Positions 17,214 through 26,087 are shown, counted from the stretch's first letter. The stretch is DNA of 64,000 nucleotides from Pigmentiphaga sp. H8 (GCF_003854895.1 NZ_CP033966.1:1302001-1366000); one strand, 5' to 3'. The notes: generated from the letters alone by a model not told the origin. Numbers and translations: made by a program.

Positions 17214-18230
17214 ATGTACCGTTCCGAGCTTTCGGCGGCGCGCGTCTGCCCGCGCGCCGTCCGTACCGCCACGCGCCTGCTGGGCGTCGTTTTCGCGTTG
17301 CTGGCCGCCGCGCCGTCGCAGGCCCAGGGTACGTATCCCAGCCAGCCCGTGACCATGCTGATCGGCTATCCGCCCGGCGCCATCGTCGATACCGTCGCGC
17401 GCCAGTTGTCGAGCGTGTTGGGCCCCATGCTGGGCCAGACCATCGTGCCCGAGAACAAGGGCGGCGCGGCGGGCCTGGTCGGCGCCAATCTGGCCTCCAA
17501 GGCCAGGCCCGACGGCCACACCATCCTGTTCACCGCCTATACCTCGCTGCAGATCGCCGCGGCCACCAACCAGGGGCTCAGCTTCGATCCGGTCAATGGC
17601 CTGCTGCCGGTGGCCTCGGTGGGGCGGCCGACCACGCTGCTGCTGGTCGGCGCCGATTTTCCGGCCAGGACCTTCGAGGAGTTCGTGGCGCTCGTCAAGA
17701 GCCGGCCGGGCATCTACAACTTCGGCACCAGCGGCATCGGCTCGCCCAACCATTTCGCGCTGGAGCACCTGAATGCGGCCTTCGGATTGAAGATGACCGC
17801 GGTGCCGTACAAGGGCGCGGCCCAGATGCTGACCGACATGCTGGGCGGCCGGGTGCAGGCCATCTTCGGTTCGTCGTCGCTGGCCGCCGGCCATTTGCAG
17901 AGCGGCACCGTGCGGGCGCTGGCCATCGGTTCGCCCGATCTCAGCCCGGCCTTTCCCAAGCTGCCGGTGATCGCCCGCAGCGGCGCGCCGGGCTTCAATG
18001 CCAGCGGCGCACTGGGCGTGTTCGCCCCGCCCTCGACGCCGCCCGAGGTCGTCGAGCGGCTGAACACGGCCATCAATGCCGCGCTCAGGGATCCGGCGGT
18101 CCAGGGCAAGCTGGCAGACGAGGGGATCATCCTGGACGTGCAGAGCGCCACGGCCTTCGGCAAGAAGTATCGTGGCGAGGCGCAGGACATCGCCGGTTTC
18201 ATCCAGCGCCATCAGTTGCGCATCCAGTAA
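17214..18230 (+). CDS. Bug-type (TTT) periplasmic solute-binding protein
   Basis: 338 residues with a clear secretion signal (hydrophobic LLGVVFALLAAAPSQAQG). The mature start YPSQPVTMLIGYPPGAIVDTVAR and later ARPDGHTILFTAYTS and VPYKGAAQMLTDMLGGRVQAIF are Bug family marks. The usual glycine-rich PPGGxxD loop reads PPGAIVD here. It lies 40 bases after the cupin gene and 15 bases before the CHM isomerase gene, inside one unit, so it probably captures the aromatic or related acid degraded by these enzymes. No transporter membrane genes are adjacent. Confidence 0.9.
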   Translation: MYRSELSAARVCPRAVRTATRLLGVVFALLAAAPSQAQGTYPSQPVTMLIGYPPGAIVDTVARQLSSVLGPMLGQTIVPENKGGAAGLVGANLASKARPDGHTILFTAYTSLQIAAATNQGLSFDPVNGLLPVASVGRPTTLLLVGADFPARTFEEFVALVKSRPGIYNFGTSGIGSPNHFALEHLNAAFGLKMTAVPYKGAAQMLTDMLGGRVQAIFGSSSLAAGHLQSGTVRALAIGSPDLSPAFPKLPVIARSGAPGFNASGALGVFAPPSTPPEVVERLNTAINAALRDPAVQGKLADEGIILDVQSATAFGKKYRGEAQDIAGFIQRHQLRIQ

Positions 18231-18245
18231 AGCCAGGGGACCGAC

Positions 18246-18653
18246 ATGCCGCATCTATGGATGGAGTATTCCGACAATCTGGAGTCGCACGCCGATGTCG
18301 ATGCGCTGCTCGACGACGTGCACCGCGAGGTGGCGGCCGATGGCGTTTTCCCGCTGGCGGGGCTGCGCACCCGCGCGGTGCCGGTCCGGCGCTACCGCAT
18401 CGCCGACGCCCACCCCGACAACGTCTTCGTGCATTTCGTCCTGCGCACGCTGCCGGGCCGGGACCCGGAGGTCAAGAAGGCGTCGACCGACCGTTTGTTC
18501 GCGTCCATCCTCGCACGGTTCAAGCCCTTGTCCGACCGTTTGCCGATCGCGATCTCCATGCATGTGGAAGAGGCTTCCCCCGACCTGGGCTACCGCGTCA
18601 GCACCTACCGGCAGCATATGGCGGCGCGCGCCGCCGAGGCGCGGCCGGCATGA
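18246..18653 (+). CDS. 5-carboxymethyl-2-hydroxymuconate Delta-isomerase-like protein
   Basis: 135 residues of the CHMI branch of the tautomerase superfamily. Pro2 after the initiator Met (MPHLWMEYSDNLE) is the expected catalytic N-terminal proline; MPHL-[VW]-x-EYS-x-NL is the family signature. TASxR-type ends (CVSTYRQHMAAR) also fit. CHMI (HpaF/HpcD) isomerises the ring-cleavage product in homoprotocatechuate degradation. The rest of that pathway (HpaB-E, G, H) is not here, so the substrate may differ. Its stop overlaps the start of the IclR-type regulator (ATGA). Confidence 0.82.
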   Translation: MPHLWMEYSDNLESHADVDALLDDVHREVAADGVFPLAGLRTRAVPVRRYRIADAHPDNVFVHFVLRTLPGRDPEVKKASTDRLFASILARFKPLSDRLPIAISMHVEEASPDLGYRVSTYRQHMAARAAEARPA

Positions 18654-19471
18654 CCCGGCCGCTTTCGGACGCGCCGGACGGGCGTGCCCGCGGCGGCATC
18701 CGCAGCGTGGAGCGCGCGATCGAACTGTTGCAGGCCCTGAACCGGCAGTCGGTATCGAGCATCGACGACCTGCACCGGCGCACCGGCATCCCCAAATCCA
18801 CGATCGCGCGGCTGCTGCGCACGTTCGAAGCCAAGGGCCTGGTAGCGCAGTCGGTGCGGTTCGGCGCGTACTACCTGGCTTCGGGCGTGACGTCGCTGTA
18901 CTGCGGCTACAACCACCAGCCGCAGGTGATCGAGGTGGCCACGCCCGTGTGCGACGCGCTGACGCGCGAATTCAAGTGGCCGGTCACGCTGGCGCTGCTG
19001 GACGTCGACGCGATGGTGGTGCGCTACAGCACCATCCCGCAGTCGCCGCTGTCGCTGCTGCATTCGTCGATCAACCTGCGGCGCAGCCTGGTGGGGCGGG
19101 CGCTGGGCCTGGCCTACCTCGCGTTCTGCGATCCGCAGGAGCGCGCGTTCATTCTGGACGTGGTGCGCCGCACGGGCCGCGAGGAGGACGAACTTGCGCA
19201 CGATCCGGAGGGGCTGGAGCGCCTGCTGGAAGAAACCCGCCGGCAGGGCTACGCCCTGCGCGTTCCCGAACTCAGCCAGCAGTCCTGCACGCTGGCGATT
19301 CCGGTCTTTCACCGCGGCGGCGTCGTCGCCACGCTGGGCCTGACCTGGTTCTCGTCGGTGATGACGTCGGCCGAGGCGGTCGACCGCTACCTGACCAGGC
19401 TGGTCGAGTCGGCCAGCCTGGTCGCCGACGGGTTGGGTCGGCTCAAGCCGGATCCGGCCCAGGGGATCTGA
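18650..19471 (+). CDS. IclR/MhpR-type transcriptional regulator
   Basis: 273 residues. A winged helix-turn-helix (residues 15-75: SVERAIELLQALNRQSVSSIDDLHRRTGIPKSTIARLLRTFEAKGL) is followed by an IclR effector domain (SLVGRALGLAYLAFCDPQERAFI; CTLAIPVFHRGGVVATLGL). The arrangement and length match MhpR-like activators of aromatic-acid pathways. ATG 18650 overlaps the CHM isomerase stop by four bases, so it is the last gene of that unit and its likely regulator. It is convergent with the sulfatase gene, 19 bases away. Confidence 0.86.
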   Translation: MTRPLSDAPDGRARGGIRSVERAIELLQALNRQSVSSIDDLHRRTGIPKSTIARLLRTFEAKGLVAQSVRFGAYYLASGVTSLYCGYNHQPQVIEVATPVCDALTREFKWPVTLALLDVDAMVVRYSTIPQSPLSLLHSSINLRRSLVGRALGLAYLAFCDPQERAFILDVVRRTGREEDELAHDPEGLERLLEETRRQGYALRVPELSQQSCTLAIPVFHRGGVVATLGLTWFSSVMTSAEAVDRYLTRLVESASLVADGLGRLKPDPAQGI

Positions 19472-19490
19472 AGAGCCGGTCCCGCCGCGG

Positions 19491-21017
19491 TCAGGCCACG
19501 CCCGAAGCCGGCAGCCGCTCGGCCAGCCGGTCGTCGGGCCGCTCGCTCAGCATGTCCAGCAGTTCGCGCCGCCGGGCCGCGTAGCCCGGATCGTCGAACA
19601 GATTGTCCATCTCGTCCGGATCGTCGGCCAGGTTGTACATCTCGCCCGCGCCGCTGCCCTGTTCATGCGTCAGCTTCCAGTCGCGGGTGCGCACCGTGCG
19701 CAGCTTCAGCTCCACGCCGCAGCGCGAGGCCGCCACGTCCCATTCGCTCAACGCGTAGTCCCGGCCGGTGTCCGCGCCTTCCAGCAGCGGCCGCAGGCTC
19801 CGGCCGTGCTGCGCTCCCAGCGCGGGGGCGTTCGCATAGTCGGCCATCGTGGCCGCGAGGTCCAGGGTCGAGACCGGATCGCGTACCTGCACGCCGGCTT
19901 GCACGCCCGGTCCGCGCGCCACCATGGCCACGCGCAGCAGGCCTTCGTAGGCCATGGGGCCCTTGAGCATCAGGCCATGGTCGCCCAGCCATTCGCCATG
20001 GTCCGAGGTGAAGACAACCAGCGTGTCGTCGTCCAGCCCGTATTCGTGCAAGGCCTTCAGGATGCGGCCCACCTGATGGTCCACCAGCGAGATCATGCCG
20101 TAGTAGTTGGCGATGATGTTGCGCAGCTGGGCATCGGGCTGGGTCGGGATGCGCGAGAAGTTCTGCCGCAGCGCCTGGACCTCGGCGCTGCCCACCGGCC
20201 GGCTTTCCATGGCGGCGCGGTGCCACCAGGGGCGGCGGTCGTAGTCGGTGGTGCGGTGGCGGGGCAGGTCCACGTCGTCCGGATGGTGCAGCCGGGACCA
20301 GGGTTCGGGGCAGTCGAACGGGTGGTGCGGATCGGGGAACGAGGCCCACAGGCAGAAGGGCTCGTCGCGGTGCGCGCGCAGGTAGTCGATGGTGCGGTCG
20401 CCGATCCAGGTCGAGTTGTGCCAGGCCACGGGCAGGGCCGAGTTGAAGGTCTGCGGCGCGCCGCTGGGCGGACCCAGGTCGGTCTGGTAGAGGCGGTTGC
20501 GCATTTCCCCCAGGCCGTCGCCGTAGTGCCAGCGCGAGTGGTGCAGGCCGCCGGGCGGCGGCGTGGGCAGCCAGTAGTTGTGGCCTTCGACGACGAGTTC
20601 CACGTGGCCAAAGCCCATGTAGGGACCCGACCAGTCGGGCCCCAGTTCGGCCTCGGTGTGCTGGCACTCGGGCCGGCCGGTGCGGGCGAAGGTGTGGTGC
20701 GTGGAGAAGTGCGCCTTGCCGATGAAGCCCGTGGCGTAGCCCGCCGCCGACAGGCTGCCGGCGAAGCCCGCCTTGCCGGTCCGTTCGTCCAGGTCGATGC
20801 CGTTGTCGCAGACGCCGTGCGTCAGCGGCAGCAGGCCGGTCAGGATGGAGGCCCGCGACGGCTGGCACACCAGGTTGGGCGTGATGCAGGAAGAGAAGTG
20901 CGTACCGGTGCGCGCCAGCTCGTCGATGTGGGGCGTCTTCACGCGCCGTCCGGCAAAGCCCAGGCAGTCGCCCCGGTGCTGGTCGGTGGTGATGAGCAGG
21001 ATGTTCGGGCGCTTCAT
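19491..21017 (-). CDS. sulfatase-family (alkaline phosphatase superfamily) hydrolase
   Basis: 508 residues. MKRPNILLITTDQHRGDCLGF supplies the N-terminal metal aspartates (Asp12 region). CQPSRASILTG contains the sulfatase signature C-x-P-S-R with Cys51 as the residue converted to formylglycine. VFTSDHGEWLGDHGLMLKGPMAYEG is the second metal-binding block. No signal peptide is visible, so it should act in the cytoplasm, as do choline sulfatases and phosphonate monoester hydrolases. Its ATG overlaps the stop of the upstream Bug gene (21014-21017), so sulfated or phosphorylated substrate import and hydrolysis are probably linked. The substrate is not predictable. Confidence 0.88.
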   Translation of the reverse strand: MKRPNILLITTDQHRGDCLGFAGRRVKTPHIDELARTGTHFSSCITPNLVCQPSRASILTGLLPLTHGVCDNGIDLDERTGKAGFAGSLSAAGYATGFIGKAHFSTHHTFARTGRPECQHTEAELGPDWSGPYMGFGHVELVVEGHNYWLPTPPPGGLHHSRWHYGDGLGEMRNRLYQTDLGPPSGAPQTFNSALPVAWHNSTWIGDRTIDYLRAHRDEPFCLWASFPDPHHPFDCPEPWSRLHHPDDVDLPRHRTTDYDRRPWWHRAAMESRPVGSAEVQALRQNFSRIPTQPDAQLRNIIANYYGMISLVDHQVGRILKALHEYGLDDDTLVVFTSDHGEWLGDHGLMLKGPMAYEGLLRVAMVARGPGVQAGVQVRDPVSTLDLAATMADYANAPALGAQHGRSLRPLLEGADTGRDYALSEWDVAASRCGVELKLRTVRTRDWKLTHEQGSGAGEMYNLADDPDEMDNLFDDPGYAARRRELLDMLSERPDDRLAERLPASGVA

Positions 21018-21976
21018 GGCTTGTTCTGCTGGCTCTTGATCTTGGCTATGACGGGGGCGAGGCGGCGGGTGTCCGCGACGATGCGCTCGCGCAGCTCCCG
21101 CGGGCCGCCTTCGCCCGCGGCCAGGCCCTGGGCCTGCAGCTTGTCGCGCACATGCGGGTCGTGCAGCACCGACCGGACCGAGGCGGTCAGCTTGTCGATC
21201 ACCGCCGGCGGCGTGCCGGCGGGCGCGAACAGGCCGAACCAGCTGTCGAACGTGAAGCCCTTCACCTTGTCCTTGAGCATGGGCAGCTCCGGCAGGTCGG
21301 GGATGGGCGTGGCGGCCGTGTTGGCCAGCCCCTGGACCTTGCCGCCCCGGACCGGCTGGATGGCCGTGCTGGCCGCCAGGAACATCATGTCGATGTGCCC
21401 GCCCATCACGTCCACGAAGCCCTGCGGCGCCGCCTTGTACGGCACGTGCTTGAACGACACGCCGGCCTCCTGTTCGAACAGCGCCATGCCCAGGTGGTGG
21501 GTGGAGCCTTCGCCGCCGCTGGCATAGGTGATCGTGTCGGGACGGGCGCGCGCCTGTTCCAGCAATTGTTCGACCGACTTGAACGGGGCGGTGGGCGAGG
21601 CGACCAGCACGTAGCGCAGGGTGGACAGCGTGGCGACCGGTTCCAGGTCTTTCTGCGGCTGGTACGGCATCTTCTCCATCAGGAAGGGCACCGCGGCGAA
21701 CGAGGCATCGATGCCCAGCAGCAGGGTATAGCCGTCGGGCGCGGCCTTGATCACCGCTTGGGTGCCGATGATGGTGGCGCCGCCAGGCTTGTTCTCGACG
21801 ATGATCGGCACGTTCCACTGCTTGCCGAGCTGCTCGGCCACCAGCCGGCCCACCATGTCGGCGGCGCCGCCGGGCACCGAGGGTACGACCAGCGTGACGG
21901 GGCGGTCGGGATAGGCGGCCTGGGCACCGGCCGCGAAGGCGAGGGCGGCCACGAGGCCGGTCGCGGATTTCAGCAT
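21014..21976 (-). CDS. Bug-type (TTT) periplasmic solute-binding protein
   Basis: 320 residues. The signal peptide (MLKSATGLVAALAFAAGAQAA) is followed by YPDRPVTLVVPSVPGGAADMVGRL, APDGYTLLLGID and VPYKAAPQGFVDVMGGHIDMM, all Bug marks. The gene is translationally coupled to the sulfatase downstream and divergent from a LysR gene. The trio suggests a regulated module for one organosulfate or phosphonate ester, with this protein giving periplasmic specificity. Confidence 0.9.
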   Translation of the reverse strand: MLKSATGLVAALAFAAGAQAAYPDRPVTLVVPSVPGGAADMVGRLVAEQLGKQWNVPIIVENKPGGATIIGTQAVIKAAPDGYTLLLGIDASFAAVPFLMEKMPYQPQKDLEPVATLSTLRYVLVASPTAPFKSVEQLLEQARARPDTITYASGGEGSTHHLGMALFEQEAGVSFKHVPYKAAPQGFVDVMGGHIDMMFLAASTAIQPVRGGKVQGLANTAATPIPDLPELPMLKDKVKGFTFDSWFGLFAPAGTPPAVIDKLTASVRSVLHDPHVRDKLQAQGLAAGEGGPRELRERIVADTRRLAPVIAKIKSQQNKP

Positions 21977-22058
21977 GGTTGTCTCCTTCGATACGCCCGT
22001 TCTGGCGGCGGACGCTTCATCTGCGGCAGATCATGGCCGATCTCGATCATTGCGGTCC

Positions 22059-22078
22059 AATGATATATTTGGCCATTG
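22059..22078. promoter_or_regulatory. candidate LysR operator between Bug and LysR genes
   Basis: CAATG (22059-22063) and CATTG (22074-22078) form an interrupted inverted repeat with 10 bases between the arms, within the 123-base gap between the divergent Bug and LysR genes. LysR regulators usually bind such interrupted dyads (T-N11-A type). The surrounding bases are AT-rich (ATGATATATTTGG), consistent with a promoter. Inference only. Confidence 0.4.
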
Positions 22079-22099
22079 TCATATCAGAGTTGGTATGTG

Positions 22100-23062
22100 A
22101 TGTCCGACGCTCCCGAGGCCGCGCTGCGCGCGGACTGGTACCTGCGCGGCCGGCTGCGGCTGCGCCACCTGCGCCTGCTGGTGGTGATGGACGACGTGCG
22201 CAACGTGGGCGAGGCCGCCCGCCGCATGGCCACGACCCAGCCCGCGGTCTCCCGGATGCTGGCCGAACTCGAGGACATGGTCGGGGCCAGGCTGTTCGAG
22301 CGCACTTCGAAGGGGACCTTTCCGACGGTGCACGGCGCCTCGATGATCCGGCACGCGCGCTGGGTGCTGGGCGACCTCGAACGCATGGGACGGGAATGGT
22401 CCGAGCCCGGCGGCCTGGGCGTCGAGACCCTGAGCGTGGGCATCAACTCGTCGTCCGCGGCCTTCCTGGTTCCGCGCACGCTGCTGCGGCTGGAACGCCT
22501 GGCGGCGGGGGTCAACGTGCTGGTGCGCGAAGGCTCGATCGAGGCGCTGCTGCCCGATCTCCAGACCCGCAAGCTGGACCTGGTGGTGGCGCGGCTGGGG
22601 GCCGGGACGGCTGGCGCCGGACTCGCCACGCGCATCCTGTGCGAAGAACCGATGTGCGTGTGCGGGTCGGCCAGCCATCCGCTGGCGGCCAGAAAGCGGC
22701 CGTCCTGGCGGGACCTGGCGGCCTACCCGTGGATCCTGCCGCCGCGCGGCAGCCCGGTGCGGGCCGGGCTGGACATGCTGTTCCAGCGCGAGGACGTCCG
22801 CCCGGCTTCGCGGGTGGAGTCGGCCTCGGTGCTGAACAACATGGTCCTGATGGACAACAGCCAGGCCTTGTCGGTGATGCCGCGCGCGGTGGCCGCCTAT
22901 CATGCGCGCCGTCATGCGCTGGCGATCCTGGGGGTGGAGCTGCCGCCGGTGTTCGGCCCCATCGGCGTGATACGGCACGACAGCCTGGAACCCTCGCCCG
23001 CCATGCGGGCGCTGGTCGAATGCCTGGAGGAAGAGGCGCAGGCCCTGTCCCAGGCGCCGTGA
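22100..23062 (+). CDS. LysR-family transcriptional regulator
   Basis: 320 residues. The N-terminal winged helix-turn-helix (LRHLRLLVVMDDVRNVGEAARRMATTQPAVSRMLAELEDMVGARLFER, about residues 20-68) is followed by a periplasmic-binding-like effector domain starting with LGVETLSVGINSSSAAFLVPRTLL. The ATG at 22100 is chosen over a TTG 24 bases upstream. It is divergent from the Bug-sulfatase pair, the classic arrangement for a LysR protein controlling its neighbour. The unusually hydrophilic N-terminal extension (about 18 residues before the HTH) is noteworthy but not rare. Confidence 0.88.
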   Translation: MSDAPEAALRADWYLRGRLRLRHLRLLVVMDDVRNVGEAARRMATTQPAVSRMLAELEDMVGARLFERTSKGTFPTVHGASMIRHARWVLGDLERMGREWSEPGGLGVETLSVGINSSSAAFLVPRTLLRLERLAAGVNVLVREGSIEALLPDLQTRKLDLVVARLGAGTAGAGLATRILCEEPMCVCGSASHPLAARKRPSWRDLAAYPWILPPRGSPVRAGLDMLFQREDVRPASRVESASVLNNMVLMDNSQALSVMPRAVAAYHARRHALAILGVELPPVFGPIGVIRHDSLEPSPAMRALVECLEEEAQALSQAP

Positions 23063-23177
23063 GGCGATGCGCGCCCGCGTCAATCTGCGATATCATGGCT
23101 CTGGCATATACATACAGTGTTGTCTGTAAATGCCTTCTTGCCCAATCCGCCCGCGGCGGAAGCGGACAGCCTCCTTC

Positions 23178-23837
23178 ATGTCCAACTATTCCGATCCTCG
23201 CGCCGACACGTCGCTGAAGCTGTGCGAACACTGCGATGCCGTGTTTCGCCGGATCCGGCTCGACCCGGGCGAACGGGCCTATTGCCCGCGCTGCGGGACC
23301 GAGCTCTACCGGAACAACGACCGGCGCTACGGGGCCCTGCTGCCGGTGGTGCTGGCCAGCCTGATCGTCTTCATCTGCTGCAACGCCTTTCCCATCGTCA
23401 CGATGGAGATCCAGGGCGTGAGCACGCGCACCACCGTCTGGGGCGCGGTCCGGGTGCTGGCGCTGGAGGACATGCTGTCGGTCTCGACCCTGGTCTTCGT
23501 GACGACCATGCTGATGCCGCTGGTCGAACTGGGGCTTCTGGCCTACCTGCTGGTGCCGCTGTGGCTGGGCCGGATCCCGGCCGGCTTCGGCCCGGTGGTG
23601 CGCCTTATCCGGCTGGGCCGGCCCTGGGGCATGATCGAGGTCTTCATGCTGGGCATCGTGGCCTCGCTGGTGAAGCTGTCCGCCATGGCGACCGTGATCC
23701 CCGGCGTGGCGCTGTGGGCATTCGGGGCGCTGACCGTGCTGCTGGCGGTCGTGGTCAGCTTCGATCCCGCCGACCTGTGGGAACACGCCGAGGCCATCGA
23801 GGCCGGCTACCCGCCTGCCGCGCAGGAGCGGCCATGA
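23178..23837 (+). CDS. pqiA: PqiA-domain membrane protein, first half-gene
   Basis: 219 residues equal to one PqiA domain. An N-terminal zinc-ribbon (CEHCDAVFRR...YCPRCGTELYR) is followed by about four membrane helices (LLPVVLASLIVFICCNAFPIVTM; STLVFVTTMLMPLVELGLLAYLLV; VFMLGIVASLVKLSAMATV; WAFGALTVLLAVVVSF). In E. coli PqiA is one protein with two such domains; here each domain is its own gene. PqiA anchors the PqiABC MCE-type lipid transport system in the inner membrane. ATG 23178 precedes the zinc ribbon directly. The stop overlaps the next gene's ATG. Confidence 0.85.
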   Translation: MSNYSDPRADTSLKLCEHCDAVFRRIRLDPGERAYCPRCGTELYRNNDRRYGALLPVVLASLIVFICCNAFPIVTMEIQGVSTRTTVWGAVRVLALEDMLSVSTLVFVTTMLMPLVELGLLAYLLVPLWLGRIPAGFGPVVRLIRLGRPWGMIEVFMLGIVASLVKLSAMATVIPGVALWAFGALTVLLAVVVSFDPADLWEHAEAIEAGYPPAAQERP

Positions 23838-24463
23838 ACCCGGTGCGCACGGCGGAGCAGGCGGGCGTGATGGAGTGCCCGCAGTGTTCGGCCATCCATC
23901 CGCGCCGGCGCGGCGGCAGCGCGTGCGACCGCTGCGGCGCGGCGCTGCACCTGCGCAAGCCCGACAGCCTGCGCCGCACCTGGGCCTTCCTGCTGGCCGC
24001 CATGGCCCTGTACCTGCCGGCCAACATCCTGCCCATCATGACCACCGGCACGCTGCTGGGCTCGCAGACCAACACCATCCTGAGCGGCGTCGTCTATCTG
24101 TGGCAGGACGGCTCCTATTTCGTCGCCGCCGTGGTCTTCTGCGCCAGCATCGTCATTCCCATCTTCAAGCTCGCCGTGTTGCTGATGCTCGTCATCACGG
24201 TCCAGGTGCGCTCGATCTGGCGGCCGGTCGAGCGCACCCGCCTGTACGGCATGGTCGAAGCCGTGGGGCGCTGGTCCATGGTGGACGTGTTCGTGGTCGC
24301 GCTGCTGGCCTCGCTGGTGCGCCTGGACGCGCTGGCCACCGTCCGGCCCGAGCCGGGCGCGATCGCGTTCGGCGCGGTGGTGGTGCTGACCATGCTTGCC
24401 TCGATGAGCTTCGATCCTCGCCTTATCTGGGACCCCCTAGACGCCCATGACAAACAAGCCTGA
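23834..24463 (+). CDS. pqiA: PqiA-domain membrane protein, second half-gene
   Basis: 209 residues with its own zinc ribbon (CPQCSAIHPRRRGGSACDRCGAAL) and about four helices (WAFLLAAMALYLPANILPIM; FVAAVVFCASIVIPIFKLAVLLMLVITV; VDVFVVALLASLVRL; IAFGAVVVLTMLASM). LPANILPIMTTGTLLG and WSMVDVFVVALLASLV are PqiA signatures. It overlaps the first half-gene by four bases and pqiB by 17 bases, so stoichiometric expression is likely. Because each half has its own metal site and start, this is a genuine split, not a frameshift. Confidence 0.87.
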   Translation: MNPVRTAEQAGVMECPQCSAIHPRRRGGSACDRCGAALHLRKPDSLRRTWAFLLAAMALYLPANILPIMTTGTLLGSQTNTILSGVVYLWQDGSYFVAAVVFCASIVIPIFKLAVLLMLVITVQVRSIWRPVERTRLYGMVEAVGRWSMVDVFVVALLASLVRLDALATVRPEPGAIAFGAVVVLTMLASMSFDPRLIWDPLDAHDKQA

Positions 24464-26087
24464 TATCCCTCCCGGCGCGACGCCGGGCGAACCGGCGCGC
24501 CGCCGTCCCAGCCGGTGGCTGCCGTCGCTGGTCTGGCTGATTCCCATCGTCGCGGCCATCGCCGGCCTCTCGTTCGCCCTCAACAGCTGGTATGCCCGCG
24601 GGCCGACCATCGACATCACCTTCCGCTCGGCCGAAGGCATCGAGGCGGGCAAGACCAAGGTCCGCTACAAGGACGTCGACATCGGCCAGGTGAAGTCCAT
24701 CGAACTCGCGAAAGACCGGTCGCATGTCATCGTCGAGGTCGAGCTGACCGCCAACGCCTCCGGCTTCGCCGTCGAGGACAGCCGCTTCTGGGTGGTCAAG
24801 CCGCGCATCGCCGCCAGCGGCGTGAGCGGCCTGGGCACGCTGCTGTCGGGCGCCTATATCGGCGTGGATGCGGGACGTTCCCAGGAACGCGAGGACTCGT
24901 TCACGGGCCTGGAGGTGCCGCCCATCGTGACGGCCGACACGCCGGGCAAGCAGTTCGTGCTGCATGCCGGCGACCTCGGTTCGCTCGACATCGGTTCGCC
25001 GGTGTATTTCCGCCGCGTCAACGTGGGCCAGGTCGTGGCCTATGACCTGGACCAGAACGGCAAGGGCGTGACCGTGCGCGTGTTCGTCCGGTCGCCCTAC
25101 GACAGCTTCGTCACGACCAGCACCCGGTTCTGGCATTCCAGCGGCGTCAACCTCAAGCTCGATGCCGACGGCCTGAAGCTTCAAACCGAATCGATCTCTA
25201 CCGTGCTGCTGGGCGGCGTCTCGTTCATCGATTCGCCCCATTTGCCGCCGGGGCAGCCGGCGCAGGACGACGCCGTGTTCCAGCTTGCCGGCAACCAGGA
25301 TGACGCGCTCAAGGTGGAAGACGGTCCGCCGACCAGCGCGGTGATGTACTTCGAACAGTCGGTCCGGGGCCTGTCGCCCGGCGCGCCGGTCGATTTCCGC
25401 GGCGTGGTCATCGGCGCCGTCCGCTCGATAGGCATAGAATTCCGCCGCGACACCAATTCCTTCCGGCTGCCGGTGGTGGTGGACTTCTACCCCTCGCGCC
25501 TGGGCCTGCGCCGGACTGGCGAGCCGGGCGCGCTGGATGAGGATGCGGAACGCCGCCTGATGGACGTGCTGGTTCGCCGCGGCATGCGCGCCCAGCTGCG
25601 CAACGGCAACCTGCTGACCGGGCAGATGTACATCGCCATCGACTTCTTCAAGGGCGCGCCGCTGCCGGCCAACATGGGCCGCAGCCAGGGCCTGGACGAG
25701 TTCCCGACGATACCGGGCGCCTTCGACGAATTGCAGGGCAAGCTGGCGGACATCGTGGACAAGATCGGCAAGGTGCCGTTCGACACCATCGGCCGCGACC
25801 TGACGGCGGCGCTGGCCGGCATGCGCGAGACCATGGCGTCGGCCGACAAGCTCGTGAAACGGCTGGACGGCCAGGTCGCCCCGGAGATCGTGGCGACGAT
25901 GGAGGATGCGCGCAAGACGCTCAAGGCCGCCGAAGGCACGTTCTCGGCCGATGCCCCCATGCAGCAGGACCTGCGGCGCGCATTGCGGGAATTGATGCGC
26001 ACGGCCAATTCGCTGCGCCAGTTGACCGACTATCTGGAAGAGAACCCGCAGTCGCTGCTGCGCGGAAAGCCCAAGGAAGAACGATGA
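24447..26087 (+). CDS. pqiB: PqiB-type MCE-domain intermembrane transport protein
   Basis: 546 residues, the same length as E. coli PqiB. One N-terminal helix (WLPSLVWLIPIVAAIAGLSFAL) anchors it; three MCE domains follow, starting near ARGPTIDITFRSAEGIEAGKTKVRYKDVDIG, GKQFVLHAGDLGSLDIGSPVYFRRVNVGQV and SAVMYFEQSVRGLSPGAPVDFRGVVIG. A long helical tail (DELQGKLADIVDKIGKV...) forms the tube that spans the periplasm. It is thought to move phospholipids or other lipids between membranes. It overlaps both the second pqiA half and pqiC. Confidence 0.94.
   Translation: MTNKPDIPPGATPGEPARRRPSRWLPSLVWLIPIVAAIAGLSFALNSWYARGPTIDITFRSAEGIEAGKTKVRYKDVDIGQVKSIELAKDRSHVIVEVELTANASGFAVEDSRFWVVKPRIAASGVSGLGTLLSGAYIGVDAGRSQEREDSFTGLEVPPIVTADTPGKQFVLHAGDLGSLDIGSPVYFRRVNVGQVVAYDLDQNGKGVTVRVFVRSPYDSFVTTSTRFWHSSGVNLKLDADGLKLQTESISTVLLGGVSFIDSPHLPPGQPAQDDAVFQLAGNQDDALKVEDGPPTSAVMYFEQSVRGLSPGAPVDFRGVVIGAVRSIGIEFRRDTNSFRLPVVVDFYPSRLGLRRTGEPGALDEDAERRLMDVLVRRGMRAQLRNGNLLTGQMYIAIDFFKGAPLPANMGRSQGLDEFPTIPGAFDELQGKLADIVDKIGKVPFDTIGRDLTAALAGMRETMASADKLVKRLDGQVAPEIVATMEDARKTLKAAEGTFSADAPMQQDLRRALRELMRTANSLRQLTDYLEENPQSLLRGKPKEER

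Noticed and set aside
22076..22099. A TTG start eight codons upstream of the LysR ATG.
   Set aside because: The ATG at 22100 gives a normal LysR N-terminus; the TTG extension adds nothing family-like.
23178..24463. The two pqiA halves as one gene broken by a frameshift.
   Set aside because: Each half has its own start, zinc ribbon and four helices and they overlap by four bases like normal coupled genes.
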